Source of the DNA: CAYOVG01 sp964407285
GTDB lineage: Bacteria > Desulfobacterota > Syntrophobacteria > Syntrophobacterales > Syntrophobacteraceae
DNA: 64,000 bases
Assembly: GCA_964407285.1 (NCBI GenBank)
Contig: CAYOVG010000001.1
Span: 1 to 64,000, forward strand
Direction: 5' to 3'
Below are positions 16,821 through 25,384 of this stretch, in pieces. Position 1 is the stretch's first letter; every line of letters starts with the position of its first letter. The notes under the pieces are model-generated. The model had not been told where the DNA came from. It made no database searches and saw only the letters and a list, made by a program, of their open reading frames with translations. The position numbers and the translations under genes were made by a program.

Positions 16821-18701
16821 TTACCCGTCACGGCCCAGCAAGGCGCGAAAGCGGCCGTTCGAGTCGGTCGACAGCTCCTCCCATGAACCCGTCTCCACGA
16901 CACGGCCTTCCTCAATAACCACTATCTTGTCCGCCCTGCGGATGGTGGAGAGGCGGTGGGCGATGACGACCATGGTGAGTTCGCCGTGGAGGACGTCGAT
17001 AGCGTCCTGGATACGGCGTTCGTTCTCCATGTCCAGGGAACTGGTCGCCTCATCGAGCAGCAGCAGCGTGGGTTTTCGAAGCAGCGCGCGAGCGAGTGCG
17101 ATACGCTGGCGCTCGCCCCCGGAAAGCCGTACGCCCCTGTCCCCCAGCACGGTGTCCAGCCCCTGTGGAAGAGCGGACACGAACGCATCCGCGACGGCCA
17201 TGCGGACCGCTTCCAGCAGTTCATCCTCGGATGCATCCCGCTTTGCCCACAGCAAATTGGCGCGGACCGTGTCGTTGAAAAGAAATGTCTCCTGTGGCAC
17301 ATACCCGATGGAACCCCGCCAGTGATGCACCAACTCCCCCCGGAGCGGCTCGCCGTCCAACAGGATCTCCCCTCCGGCGGGAGTGAGAAGCCCCATGAGC
17401 AAATCCGCGATGGTCGTCTTTCCGCTGCCGGAAGGTCCCACGATAGCGACCGTGGTCCGCGCCGGCACAACGAAATCGACCTCGTTTACAACCCTGTTTT
17501 CCGAATCCCCGTCATAGGAGAAGGAGACTCGGTCGAAGCGGATGGACCCCGCGAGCCGGATCGGTTTTACGACACCCGGCGCCGGAAACTCTCTTGCCGC
17601 ATCGAGGCGGGCCTGCGTAGCCATGACCGAACGGAAGGCCGGAAGCGCATTCGCCATCTGCTGGAACTGCTGCTGCATGACGGAAAACCTCGGCAGCAAC
17701 CGCGCGAACACGAATACCATGAGCAGGAGGGCCGGGGCCGACATGGCCGCCACCTCCGCCCCGATGAAGAAAAAAGCGCCAAGCACGACCGCGGCTCCCA
17801 CCTGGTGAACCAGGCGCGTCTCGGCGTTCGCCCGCGCAAGACCGATACGCAGGTCCGCGTTCGCCGCCGTTATGGCGAAAAAGCCCTTTGCATGCTCCCG
17901 ATCGAGGCCGTAACTCCTGGCTATTTTCATTCCTCCCAGGTGTTCGCTCACCGCCGAATACATGCTCTTCTCAGTAGCCTGTCGGGCATTTCCCGAAGTC
18001 CGGGCCAGCCGGTTGCGCGACCGCAGAGCCAGAGCGATCGCCGCACCGCATCCCACAGCCGCAAGCGTCATGACGGGAGAAAGGGCCAGGGCCACTCCGG
18101 CGTATACGGCGCAGATGAACCCCGTTGCGCCAAGTTGCAGAAGCTGCCGGCTTGCGTGCCCCACCTGCATCACGTCAGACGTCAGAACACGGAGGATGTC
18201 CGGCCCGCTCATCCGCACGAAGCACAGCCATTCGACCCGGCTCAAAGCCGCATAGATGCGATCCTGAAGGGAACGGATGAAGCCGTTGATCATCCGGGCA
18301 TCGAGCGCTTCCTGTCCGCGCCTTGCAAGGGCATGGACCGTCACCACGGCCACATAAGCCAGGAGCACGGCCGGCAAGGTCATGGGCGCCCCGAGCGCCT
18401 TGAAGGCGTTTCCCACCAGCAGCGTAAACCGGTCCGTACCCGGCGCCCCGTCCGTTCCCCCGAAACCTATAAGCCACAGAAACGGCGGCAGCATGACCGC
18501 TCCCACTCCTTCACCGAGGCCCAGAAGGAGTGTCGCCAGGAGGGACGCCCAGGCGCGCGGGCCCGCAAAACGGAGAAAAGAGGATAAAAAGGATGCCGGG
18601 GGAGACCCAGCCGACGTGGTTGAAGGGGTGGAATCGGCCCTGTATGACCGAAGCGCTTCGGAAACGTTCATCAAAAAGTCTTTCACTCCGAAAACAGCCA
18701 T
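16821..18701 (-). CDS. ABC exporter, membrane and ATPase domains fused (lasso D type)
   Basis: A 626-residue type I ABC exporter. Residues about 45-350 contain six hydrophobic segments; the nucleotide-binding domain has Walker A GPSGSGKTT, signature LSGGERQRIALARALL, Walker B LLLLDEATSSLD and the switch His in IAHRLSTI. Fused half-transporters of this kind export RiPPs (McjD type) or lipid-linked sugars (MsbA type). No N-terminal C39 protease domain is present, in keeping with the separate B2 protease. The start at 18701 overlaps the end of the nucleotidyltransferase gene by 19 bases. Either lasso-peptide or glycan export is possible since it sits between the two loci; the coupling to the nucleotidyltransferase favours the RiPP. 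Confidence 0.88.
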   Translation of the reverse strand: MAVFGVKDFLMNVSEALRSYRADSTPSTTSAGSPPASFLSSFLRFAGPRAWASLLATLLLGLGEGVGAVMLPPFLWLIGFGGTDGAPGTDRFTLLVGNAFKALGAPMTLPAVLLAYVAVVTVHALARRGQEALDARMINGFIRSLQDRIYAALSRVEWLCFVRMSGPDILRVLTSDVMQVGHASRQLLQLGATGFICAVYAGVALALSPVMTLAAVGCGAAIALALRSRNRLARTSGNARQATEKSMYSAVSEHLGGMKIARSYGLDREHAKGFFAITAANADLRIGLARANAETRLVHQVGAAVVLGAFFFIGAEVAAMSAPALLLMVFVFARLLPRFSVMQQQFQQMANALPAFRSVMATQARLDAAREFPAPGVVKPIRLAGSIRFDRVSFSYDGDSENRVVNEVDFVVPARTTVAIVGPSGSGKTTIADLLMGLLTPAGGEILLDGEPLRGELVHHWRGSIGYVPQETFLFNDTVRANLLWAKRDASEDELLEAVRMAVADAFVSALPQGLDTVLGDRGVRLSGGERQRIALARALLRKPTLLLLDEATSSLDMENERRIQDAIDVLHGELTMVVIAHRLSTIRRADKIVVIEEGRVVETGSWEELSTDSNGRFRALLGRDG

Positions 18702-19924
18702 CGGGTGAGCCTGTCGATGCGATTCTGGCGTTTTATGCGTTCGACCGTTTCCCGGTTTCCAAGGAAAAGATCGACGCCTACTCGCATATGCCGCGCCAGC
18801 ACGTCCTTGACCCGCACCGGGTAGTAGAGCATTATTCGCCAGGAATCGGGCAGCGCCGGATACATGGACGCCATCATCGTGCGGGGAAGGAAGATACTGC
18901 GCAGCACCAGGAGGACTTTAGCCGCCGGGCTCTTCTCCGCCCACACCAGCGCAACGCTGTTCGAGTGCGGAAAAGCGCTCCCGGCTTCTTCCGAACCGAC
19001 ATAGAGGCACTCCTCGGCGAAAGCGAGATACTCCCGATCGAAGCCCGCGGGAGCGAGAAGACGTTGCAGGCCTGCCGGGAACGGCGCCCCCAGGAGTTTC
19101 TCCGCGAGCCACAGGTTCACGAAGAGGGAGCGTGTCGCGTTCCACCGCCGCGCGCGCCGGACCAGCACCGTCCAGTCCAGTTCGTCGCGATAATGCCCGA
19201 GCGTCGCCACGATATCGTATATCGTCCGAATCCCCATGTTGAATGCGTGCATGACATTGTGAACGCACAGGTAGAGGACGTGGTCCTCGGGCGCCATCTC
19301 CAGGTACGGCCGGCCGTCCATGACGGCATCTCTCGCCCTCGCCCACACCCCATCGATGTCCACATGGATTCCGGTCTTGGCCTCGATAAGGTTCCAATGC
19401 GGCTCGATGACCGCTCCGTACTCCGGATGCCTGTGCTTGAAATGGCGTACCTCCTCGATGGATTCCCGGTACAACTCTCGAGTGACGTACCCGAGGTCCG
19501 ACAGAATGGACCGTGCGCGCCGCATGTCGCGTCTTCCAATGAGCAGGTCGATATCGCCCATCTTCCGGTGCGCGAGGTCGGCGTACACCTTGCGGGCCAG
19601 AAACGCCCCCTTGAGGAGAATCACCGGAATGGAGGCGCGATGGAAACGTTCCAGTATGTCGGCCAGGCATTTGAACAACACCATGTTCTTGCCTGCCGTC
19701 CTGAAGGATTCCTCTCGAAGAATGCCCGGCGCTTCCGGCGGCGCCTGCACCTGAAGCTGTCTCAAACGGTGGAGGAAAAGAGACGCAACCTGGTGCTTCC
19801 GGGCCAGGTCCGCAATCACCCGCCAATCCTGGACCGTAACACCGGCAGTCAGTTCCGGATGTACTCCGGTTCGTTCGGCGCTCAGGATCGCAAACAGTAT
19901 CTGCCTCGGATCAACCGCTGTCAT
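18683..19924 (-). CDS. Uncharacterised nucleotidyltransferase (Nucleotidyltransf_5 type)
   Basis: A 413-residue protein. VILLKGAFLARKVY is followed by HRKMGDIDLLIGRRD, the G-x-D-x-D metal-binding strand of the nucleotidyltransferase superfamily, then MRRARSILSDLGY. The rest is helical. Proteins of this family (PF14907-like) are repeatedly found beside lasso-peptide and HprK/PqqD genes; the transferred nucleotide and the acceptor are not established to my knowledge. It is coupled to the exporter by a 19-base overlap and follows the GNAT gene by 83 bases. Possible roles are AMP- or UMP-transfer to the RiPP or to a protein. The superfamily call is firm, the role open. Confidence 0.78.
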   Translation of the reverse strand: MTAVDPRQILFAILSAERTGVHPELTAGVTVQDWRVIADLARKHQVASLFLHRLRQLQVQAPPEAPGILREESFRTAGKNMVLFKCLADILERFHRASIPVILLKGAFLARKVYADLAHRKMGDIDLLIGRRDMRRARSILSDLGYVTRELYRESIEEVRHFKHRHPEYGAVIEPHWNLIEAKTGIHVDIDGVWARARDAVMDGRPYLEMAPEDHVLYLCVHNVMHAFNMGIRTIYDIVATLGHYRDELDWTVLVRRARRWNATRSLFVNLWLAEKLLGAPFPAGLQRLLAPAGFDREYLAFAEECLYVGSEEAGSAFPHSNSVALVWAEKSPAAKVLLVLRSIFLPRTMMASMYPALPDSWRIMLYYPVRVKDVLARHMRVGVDLFLGNRETVERIKRQNRIDRLTRWLFSE

Positions 19925-20007
19925 CGTCTCTCCGCTATTGTCGGCATCTCATGCTTATCCGTATCCATCCGACTGGGAGGCCCTGTATCGGACGCGCAAA
20001 GCCGGGA

Positions 20008-20523
20008 CTATGCCGTATTGACCGCAGCGCGCCACTCCATGAGCAGACGGATATCGTCTCCACCAATTTCGACGAAGCCGAGCCGCCGGTAAAGCCGACC
20101 GGCGGGATTGCCCCTATCCACATGGAGTCGCACGCACAAGCCCCCCTGCCCGGCCTCTTGCAGCAATTCCGAAATGAGCCGGGTACCGGTCCCGAGGTTC
20201 CGGCCGGCGGGCAGCAGAGCGATGTTGACCAGGCGGACCTCCGTTTCCGAACGGGCCGTGTACAGTTGCCCGGCGGGCATGCCGTTCAACTCGACGACAT
20301 CGAACCGGACGGAAGCGAAGTGGGCAGGGTAATGGGTATGGTAGTAACGGGACTGCATGTCGAACTGCATCCTGAGGAACCGGTCCTTCTGCTCCGGACT
20401 CCAGGGGATCAACGCCATCTCTTCCTCGCGCGTGCTCGCGTAGACGGTGTAAAGAAATTCACTGTCCCAGCATTCGACCGGCCGCAGAGTAATCCGCGGG
20501 TCGGTCCGGTTCATGGATGGCAT
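20008..20523 (-). CDS. GNAT-family N-acetyltransferase
   Basis: A protein of about 171 residues with the GNAT signature: RLVNIALLPAGRNLGTGTRLI (acetyl-CoA-binding loop, about residues 97-117) and LHVDRGNPAGRLYRRLGFVEIG (motif B). The start at 20523 is favoured because GGGGG lies 8 bases upstream; other in-frame ATG codons lie at 20529 and 20514. Its 5' end overlaps the end of the O-antigen-ligase-type gene. The acceptor is unknown. Similar GNAT genes are found next to tail-collar genes elsewhere (my recollection, not checked), so a link with the three collar proteins or with the RiPP is possible. Confidence 0.85.
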   Translation of the reverse strand: MPSMNRTDPRITLRPVECWDSEFLYTVYASTREEEMALIPWSPEQKDRFLRMQFDMQSRYYHTHYPAHFASVRFDVVELNGMPAGQLYTARSETEVRLVNIALLPAGRNLGTGTRLISELLQEAGQGGLCVRLHVDRGNPAGRLYRRLGFVEIGGDDIRLLMEWRAAVNTA

Positions 20524-21760
20524 GCTCATGGCCCCCTTTCGAATCGGAATGTTTTCGTCCGTTGCCGTACGAGCTTTCCCTTTCCGGTCTGCTCATCATC
20601 ATTGCGGCCAGAGTGCTGAACAAAACGCCGTTGGCCGTTATCTGCATGCTGAAATCGACCAGACTGTGCACCAGCATATACGCGGCGCTCCCAAGCGCTC
20701 CGAGGGCCACAGCCGAACTCAGGCGGCCGGCCGATATTGCGTGTGTCCGGACCCCATGCCCGAGCAGGACGAAAAGCCCCCAGGCGAGAGGAATCAGTAC
20801 CGGAAACCCGGTTTCAGCAACAATGTGGAGGTAGTCGTTGTGCGCGTCGTAATACCGGGTCGTCACTCCCTCGGGCCGCACCGCGGCGAAGGACCAGGGA
20901 AACGTGCCCAGGCCGGTCCCGGTCAACGGGTGTCGGCCGATTATGGACGCACAGCCTTTCCAGACCACGAACCTCTCCGTAACGTCCCGCGTGTCCCGAA
21001 TCCTCTCCAGCGCCCCGCCCGCAACAAGAGGCGTCAAACATAGCATGCAGAGCAGCCCCAACCCCGCCAGGGTCGCTTTTCGCCTCCCATCCGTCCGTTT
21101 CGCCGTGTAGAGCGCGGTAATAACCACTACCCCTGCAAACAGACCGAGCCAGGCCCCACGGGAAAGGCTCAGGCAAAACGCCCACAGCGCCGGTATCGGA
21201 AGCAGAGACCAGGCAAGCCCGTTGCCGAAGGGTTTGTGGAAGGCCACGCCCAGCATCAGAGCCGAAACCATCGCCAGGTACCCGGCGAAATGGTTGCGAT
21301 TGACGAAGAATATGGTCGGCGGTTGCGCCGCAGCCTGTCCATCAGGACCAAAACCGCCGCCGTACTTGATGATCCCTGCCAAAGCGACGGCCGTCCCCAC
21401 GCTCGTGATGACCCATACCAGTATCTTGAGCCGCTTTCGCGACAGCGACAGATCGAGCGCCGTGAAAAAGACGGCCACGTAGAGCAGGAGTCGCATCTGC
21501 GCCCACACCGTGGCGCCGGGGTACATGGACCAGCACAGGGACAACGCCCCCCAGACCACCAACAGTGCGATGGGAGTATTCAAGGAAGTGCGAGGCAGCA
21601 ATGTTGCGCCGTTGCCGGTCCGCTTAAGCACCATCGCCGAAAAGGACACGAGCGCAAGCCACAGCGCGGCGCAGAAGGCCCATCTCGGCGTGGAGCCCTT
21701 TGCCACGGGGGTGAAAACCAGGAGCAGGACAAAAGCCGTGAACTGAATGCGGGAGAACAT
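20459..21760 (-). CDS. O-antigen ligase/polymerase-type membrane protein
   Basis: A protein of about 433 residues with around ten to twelve transmembrane helices and the Wzy_C/WaaL-type periplasmic motif YDAHNDYLHIVAETGFPVL near residue 330, after RFVVWKGCASIIGRHPLTGTGLGTFPW. Such proteins polymerise or ligate glycan repeat units at the outer face of the inner membrane. Start ATG at 21760 is chosen; an in-frame GTG at 21775 is an alternative and neither has a strong ribosome-binding site. The gene lies 120 bases downstream of a glycosyltransferase gene and overlaps the GNAT gene by 65 bases. A second protein of this class is encoded at 28077-29333; which one polymerises and which ligates cannot be told. 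Confidence 0.88.
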   Translation of the reverse strand: MFSRIQFTAFVLLLVFTPVAKGSTPRWAFCAALWLALVSFSAMVLKRTGNGATLLPRTSLNTPIALLVVWGALSLCWSMYPGATVWAQMRLLLYVAVFFTALDLSLSRKRLKILVWVITSVGTAVALAGIIKYGGGFGPDGQAAAQPPTIFFVNRNHFAGYLAMVSALMLGVAFHKPFGNGLAWSLLPIPALWAFCLSLSRGAWLGLFAGVVVITALYTAKRTDGRRKATLAGLGLLCMLCLTPLVAGGALERIRDTRDVTERFVVWKGCASIIGRHPLTGTGLGTFPWSFAAVRPEGVTTRYYDAHNDYLHIVAETGFPVLIPLAWGLFVLLGHGVRTHAISAGRLSSAVALGALGSAAYMLVHSLVDFSMQITANGVLFSTLAAMMMSRPERESSYGNGRKHSDSKGGHEHAIHEPDRPADYSAAGRMLGQ

Positions 21761-21880
21761 GTCGCCGGTAGTCACCCTATCGTGGAGGACGGCGCGGGAT
21801 CACCAGTCATCGACGACCGCGGCTTTCCGAGAACCGTCTTTCGCGGCCGGTGCGGGACGCGGCGAAACGAAGCCCCCGTT

Positions 21881-22777
21881 TCATGGGAGCGCCGCCGGAC
21901 TTCGCTCTTCGCATACCCGTGGTTTGTTACCGAGCCTGTTGAGCCTGGCCTCGTGTATCTTCGTCTTCGTATGGAAGAGCTGCACGGCTTGAAAAGCGCT
22001 GTAGATGAACCCCTGCTTGCCGTCGAGAAAGCCCAGTTTGCCGATATAGATCAGAAGAAAGTAAGCGAGGGGAGAAAGGGGCCACATGAGGAAGTTCTTC
22101 ACGAGCCATCTGCGGCGTTCGGCCTGATAACCCCAGAAGCGCGGTTTTATCTCCGTGTCCTCACCCTCGAGGAACACGCTCGCGGACCAGTTCGAATAGG
22201 CGTTGTGCTTTTCGATGTACCGCTCGATCGAATTCAAGTTTTCGTGCCTCACGACGTTGCGAAGGAGGCCGACGGGACCATCCACGTAAATGTGTTCGTG
22301 TACTTCCACGTCCCCCATGGAGAGGTCCTGTTCCCGGAGGCGTCTTTCGAATCTCCCCTTGCCCTTTCGGAAGAGGTTCAGCTTCAGCAATCCGGACGCT
22401 CCATGCTTTAGTTGACGGCCCAGGAACACTATCTCCAGCCTCATCCGGTAACCATCGAAATCCTTGCGCCTTATGGCCTCCCGTATCTCGTCCTTGATGG
22501 GATCGAGCAATACTTCATCCGCGTCCAGGAGCAAAATCCAGTCGTTGCGAAACCTGTACCTATCCATGGCCCATTGCCGTTTCTTGGGCCAGCCGCCTTT
22601 GTACCGAAATTGCATAACCACGGCCCCCGCCGCGTTCGCGCATTCGATTGTGCCGTCGGTGCTGGCGGAATCCACCACGACGATTTCATCCGCCCAGTCT
22701 TTGATCGCATCCAGGCATCCGGGCAGGTTGTTGATTTCGTTTTTGACGGGGATCAGGACGGAAACCGGGACTCTCAT
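21881..22777 (-). CDS. Family 2 glycosyltransferase (WaaE-like)
   Basis: A 298-residue protein with an N-terminal GT-A fold: VSVLIPVKNEINNLPGCLDAI, then IVVVDSASTDGT (nucleotide-binding) and WILLLDADEVL (DxD-type metal site). The downstream pattern FLGRQLKHGASGLLKLNLFRKG, EVHEHIYVDG and a C-terminal hydrophobic segment (MWPLSPLAYFLLIYIGKLGFL) is that of WaaE/KdtX-like enzymes, which add a sugar to lipopolysaccharide core or glycan on the cytoplasmic face. The start overlaps the stop of the upstream glycosyltransferase by four bases (ATGA), so the genes are coupled. Sugar specificity is unknown. Confidence 0.88.
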   Translation of the reverse strand: MRVPVSVLIPVKNEINNLPGCLDAIKDWADEIVVVDSASTDGTIECANAAGAVVMQFRYKGGWPKKRQWAMDRYRFRNDWILLLDADEVLLDPIKDEIREAIRRKDFDGYRMRLEIVFLGRQLKHGASGLLKLNLFRKGKGRFERRLREQDLSMGDVEVHEHIYVDGPVGLLRNVVRHENLNSIERYIEKHNAYSNWSASVFLEGEDTEIKPRFWGYQAERRRWLVKNFLMWPLSPLAYFLLIYIGKLGFLDGKQGFIYSAFQAVQLFHTKTKIHEARLNRLGNKPRVCEERSPAALP

Positions 22778-24096
22778 AGCCGATTTGCCCCTTGCCCCCG
22801 GGATTCCCGAGAAACGATATCCTTGTACGCATCGAGTATCCTGTCCACTACGGAGGGCCACAGGAAGCGGCTCTCGATCAGTTTGCGCCCGGCGGCGCCG
22901 TATCGCGTGCGGACCTCCCCCCGGAAAACTCCGCCGATTTTACTGGCGATATCGTCGACCGAGACTCTTGCGATGACGCCGGCTCCCCACTCCTCCACTT
23001 CCGGCAGGTTGCATGCGGAAGTAATGATTACGGGAAGCTCGTGAGCCATCGCTTCAAGCACGGCGACGGGCAACCCTTCCGAGTAGGACGGCAGGATGAA
23101 AGCGTCGGCCGCTGCATAGCAGTACTCTTTCATACCGCCCGCCACTTCGCCCAGAAACACGATCCGGGAGTCGTCGGGTATGGACCGCATCCGCACGGCG
23201 GAATGCCGGCGTCCGGAAATCCCGGACGAACCGAAAGCCCCGGCTACCTGACCGGGCATGAGTTCCCTGGCGAAGTCCATGGTTTTCTTCAGGTATCCGT
23301 CTCCGGCATCACTCCCGGCAATCACCAGTTGCAGGTCCGGAAACTCTCGGGCAATTCCGGTGAAAGCAGGCAACAGCAAATCGAGACCCTTTTTGGGATG
23401 TATCCGGCTCAGGAACAACAACCTCCCGCCGGTGGACCGGCGCGCTCCGGCCCCGGGCCTGGCGACACCGTGAATGCCGGTTCCGGCCGTTACGGTTCCG
23501 GAGCCTGATTTGCCGGAAACGGAGTTCCTCTCTCCCTTGTTCCGGCGGTCCCTACCGGACCATACTCCATTGGGCAGGACCGCGCACTTCGCGCGCACTC
23601 CCATTGCACGTATCTGCTGCGCTTCGCGTTCCGTCAGACACTGGATCAGAGCGGCTTTGTCGAGCAGCGGGACCTCGAACAGCCTGTCGTAGAGTTTGTT
23701 CCTGAGCGGTCTTTGCCGCATCGCCCACCCGTCGTACACGCCATGCGGCGCCACGACAAAGGGCACTCCCGCACCGGCGGCGCAGCACATGGCCCACAAA
23801 GTCACCGTATTTCGAACGGCGTGAATGTGCACGATGTCGAATCCAGCGACATTTTTCTTCATCGCGTGAATGAAACCGACGGAAAATCCCGGATTATCCG
23901 GGGAAAGCGACATCTTGAAGAGGCGAGTATCGACCAGGGAAGTATCCGGCAACGTCTCGAATATCCTCCTGGGCTTGCGGACCGCATACACGGAGACTTC
24001 ATGCCCCAGTCTCGCCTGCTGCCCGGCAATGGCGACAACGGCGCGCGTCGTCCCCGCGGACTGCTCCAACCCACGGACAACATGGAGTATTTTCAT
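22774..24096 (-). CDS. Family 4 glycosyltransferase
   Basis: A 440-residue GT-B enzyme. The N-terminus has MKILHVVRGLEQSAGTTRAV (glycine-rich acceptor loop) and the C-terminal domain has LLFLSRIHPKKGLDLLLPAF and FILPSYSEGLPVAVLEAMAHELPVI, the E-x7-E motif of GT4. An unusual Gly/Ser/Thr-rich insertion (residues about 190-220) lies between the two domains. The start at 24096 is six bases after GGA; ATG at 24099 is an alternative. The gene ends in a four-base overlap with the WaaE-like gene and is preceded by a heptamer repeat array. Donor sugar unknown. Confidence 0.88.
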   Translation of the reverse strand: MKILHVVRGLEQSAGTTRAVVAIAGQQARLGHEVSVYAVRKPRRIFETLPDTSLVDTRLFKMSLSPDNPGFSVGFIHAMKKNVAGFDIVHIHAVRNTVTLWAMCCAAGAGVPFVVAPHGVYDGWAMRQRPLRNKLYDRLFEVPLLDKAALIQCLTEREAQQIRAMGVRAKCAVLPNGVWSGRDRRNKGERNSVSGKSGSGTVTAGTGIHGVARPGAGARRSTGGRLLFLSRIHPKKGLDLLLPAFTGIAREFPDLQLVIAGSDAGDGYLKKTMDFARELMPGQVAGAFGSSGISGRRHSAVRMRSIPDDSRIVFLGEVAGGMKEYCYAAADAFILPSYSEGLPVAVLEAMAHELPVIITSACNLPEVEEWGAGVIARVSVDDIASKIGGVFRGEVRTRYGAAGRKLIESRFLWPSVVDRILDAYKDIVSRESRGQGANRL

Positions 24097-24139
24097 CATG
24101 TTTCCATTCGCGAGAACGCCGTTGAACCACCGAAAACAC

Positions 24140-24202
24140 GGTTACGCCTTACGAACCCGCAACCCCGCAACTCGCAACCCGCAACTCGCAACCCGCAACC
24201 AC
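24140..24202. repeat. Heptamer repeat array (CCGCAAC/TCGCAAC)
   Basis: About six consecutive 7-base units alternate between CCGCAAC and TCGCAAC (GTTGCGR on the other strand). The array lies between two glycosyltransferase genes. Related arrays occur at 34493-34546, 37508-37524 and 62651-62681. Confidence 0.75.
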
Positions 24203-24223
24203 TCCCTCAAACCACGTGCGCTT

Positions 24224-25384
24224 TCACGCGAGCATCGCATCCCGGTATACCCGATCGTATAGACTCACCACACGGGTAATCTCGTATCGTTCCTCGAACG
24301 TCCGTCTCGCAACCCTGCTCATCGACTCATGCAGCGCCGGATCATCCGTCAGGGCGGAAACCGCCCTGCTCAGACCTTCGGCATTCGGGGCCGACAGGAA
24401 GCCGTTGCGTCCGTCGACAATCGCTTCCGGTATTCCGCCGACCGGTGTCGCGATTACCGGAATACCCAGCGAGAAGGCCTCGATCAAGGTCATCGGCAGG
24501 CCTTCCTGCTCCGACATGATGCAAAGAGCGTCCAGTTCCGGCATAACGGTGTCCCGTGCGCGACCGACGAACCCTCTGTATTCGATGACATCCGGATGAG
24601 CGGCTGCCGTAGCGGCCGCATGGGCCGCATCCGGTCCGTCTCCCGCGATGATCAAGCGGACCTTCCTGTTCTTCCCGGCCGGCGTCAGGGCCGATTCCAC
24701 CGCGATACGCCAGCCCTTTGCTTCCTCAACGGACCCGATCTGGCCGATCGTAAACACATCCCTTCCCATGATGCGGGGACATCCGCGAAGATTCGTATCT
24801 TGTACGCCGTTTGGAACGACACGAAAAGCATCGCGGGAAATTCCAAGGATCTCCCCGGCGACCGCCGGACTGCATGCATCGACGGAAGTCGACATGTCGG
24901 CGTATTTTCCGGTGCGTCCGGCCATCCAGCAGTGCAATCCACGCCTTACGGGCATCCGAAGAAGCCGTCTGTTCACCCCATGGAAAGTGACGACGGTCCG
25001 GAGCGAAACGTCCGCGGGAGCATGCAAGGGCAAGAACACGCCGCTCATCCATGCGTTGTGAAAGTGGACAATGACGGACTCAGTTCCGCTCCGACGGGCC
25101 AGTTGAACAGCCCAGCGGGCGATCGGAGCATGGCGAAAGCGTTGCAGGAGAAACGATGCGGTCCCGAAGAGCCTGGGCGTGAAGGCGCGAAACACCGGCA
25201 ATCCGGATTCGTGAAGTTCGCGTTCATACCGCTCGGGCCAGTCTCGATAGGTGATCAGTGCGAAGCCGACCCCGGCATAGCGGCCGGACCGCGCCTGCGC
25301 TCCCGCAAGCTCGCGCATTATGGTCCATGGCCCCGTCACGGGATGCAGCGCAACGTGGAGTACGGCTTTCTTCGATTCAACCAT
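24224..25384 (-). CDS. Family 4 glycosyltransferase
   Basis: A 386-residue GT-B protein starting MVESKKAVLHVALHPVTGPW. The C-terminal domain carries FTIGQIGSVEEAKGWRIAVESAL and ALCIMSEQEGLPMTLIEAFSLGIPVI (E-x7-E), followed by GGIPEAIVDGRNGFL. These place it in GT4 with nucleotide-sugar-dependent transferases for exopolysaccharide repeat units. The start at 25384 overlaps the end of the next upstream glycosyltransferase by eight bases. The long in-frame extension to 25588 is rejected because it is a shadow of that neighbour. Linkage and sugar are unknown. Confidence 0.88.
   Translation of the reverse strand: MVESKKAVLHVALHPVTGPWTIMRELAGAQARSGRYAGVGFALITYRDWPERYERELHESGLPVFRAFTPRLFGTASFLLQRFRHAPIARWAVQLARRSGTESVIVHFHNAWMSGVFLPLHAPADVSLRTVVTFHGVNRRLLRMPVRRGLHCWMAGRTGKYADMSTSVDACSPAVAGEILGISRDAFRVVPNGVQDTNLRGCPRIMGRDVFTIGQIGSVEEAKGWRIAVESALTPAGKNRKVRLIIAGDGPDAAHAAATAAAHPDVIEYRGFVGRARDTVMPELDALCIMSEQEGLPMTLIEAFSLGIPVIATPVGGIPEAIVDGRNGFLSAPNAEGLSRAVSALTDDPALHESMSRVARRTFEERYEITRVVSLYDRVYRDAMLA

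Noticed and set aside
16821..18701. Lipid A/MsbA flippase
   Set aside because: Domain order alone is compatible, but the coupling to the nucleotidyltransferase and proximity to the lasso genes favours RiPP export. The MsbA role is kept only as a minor alternative.
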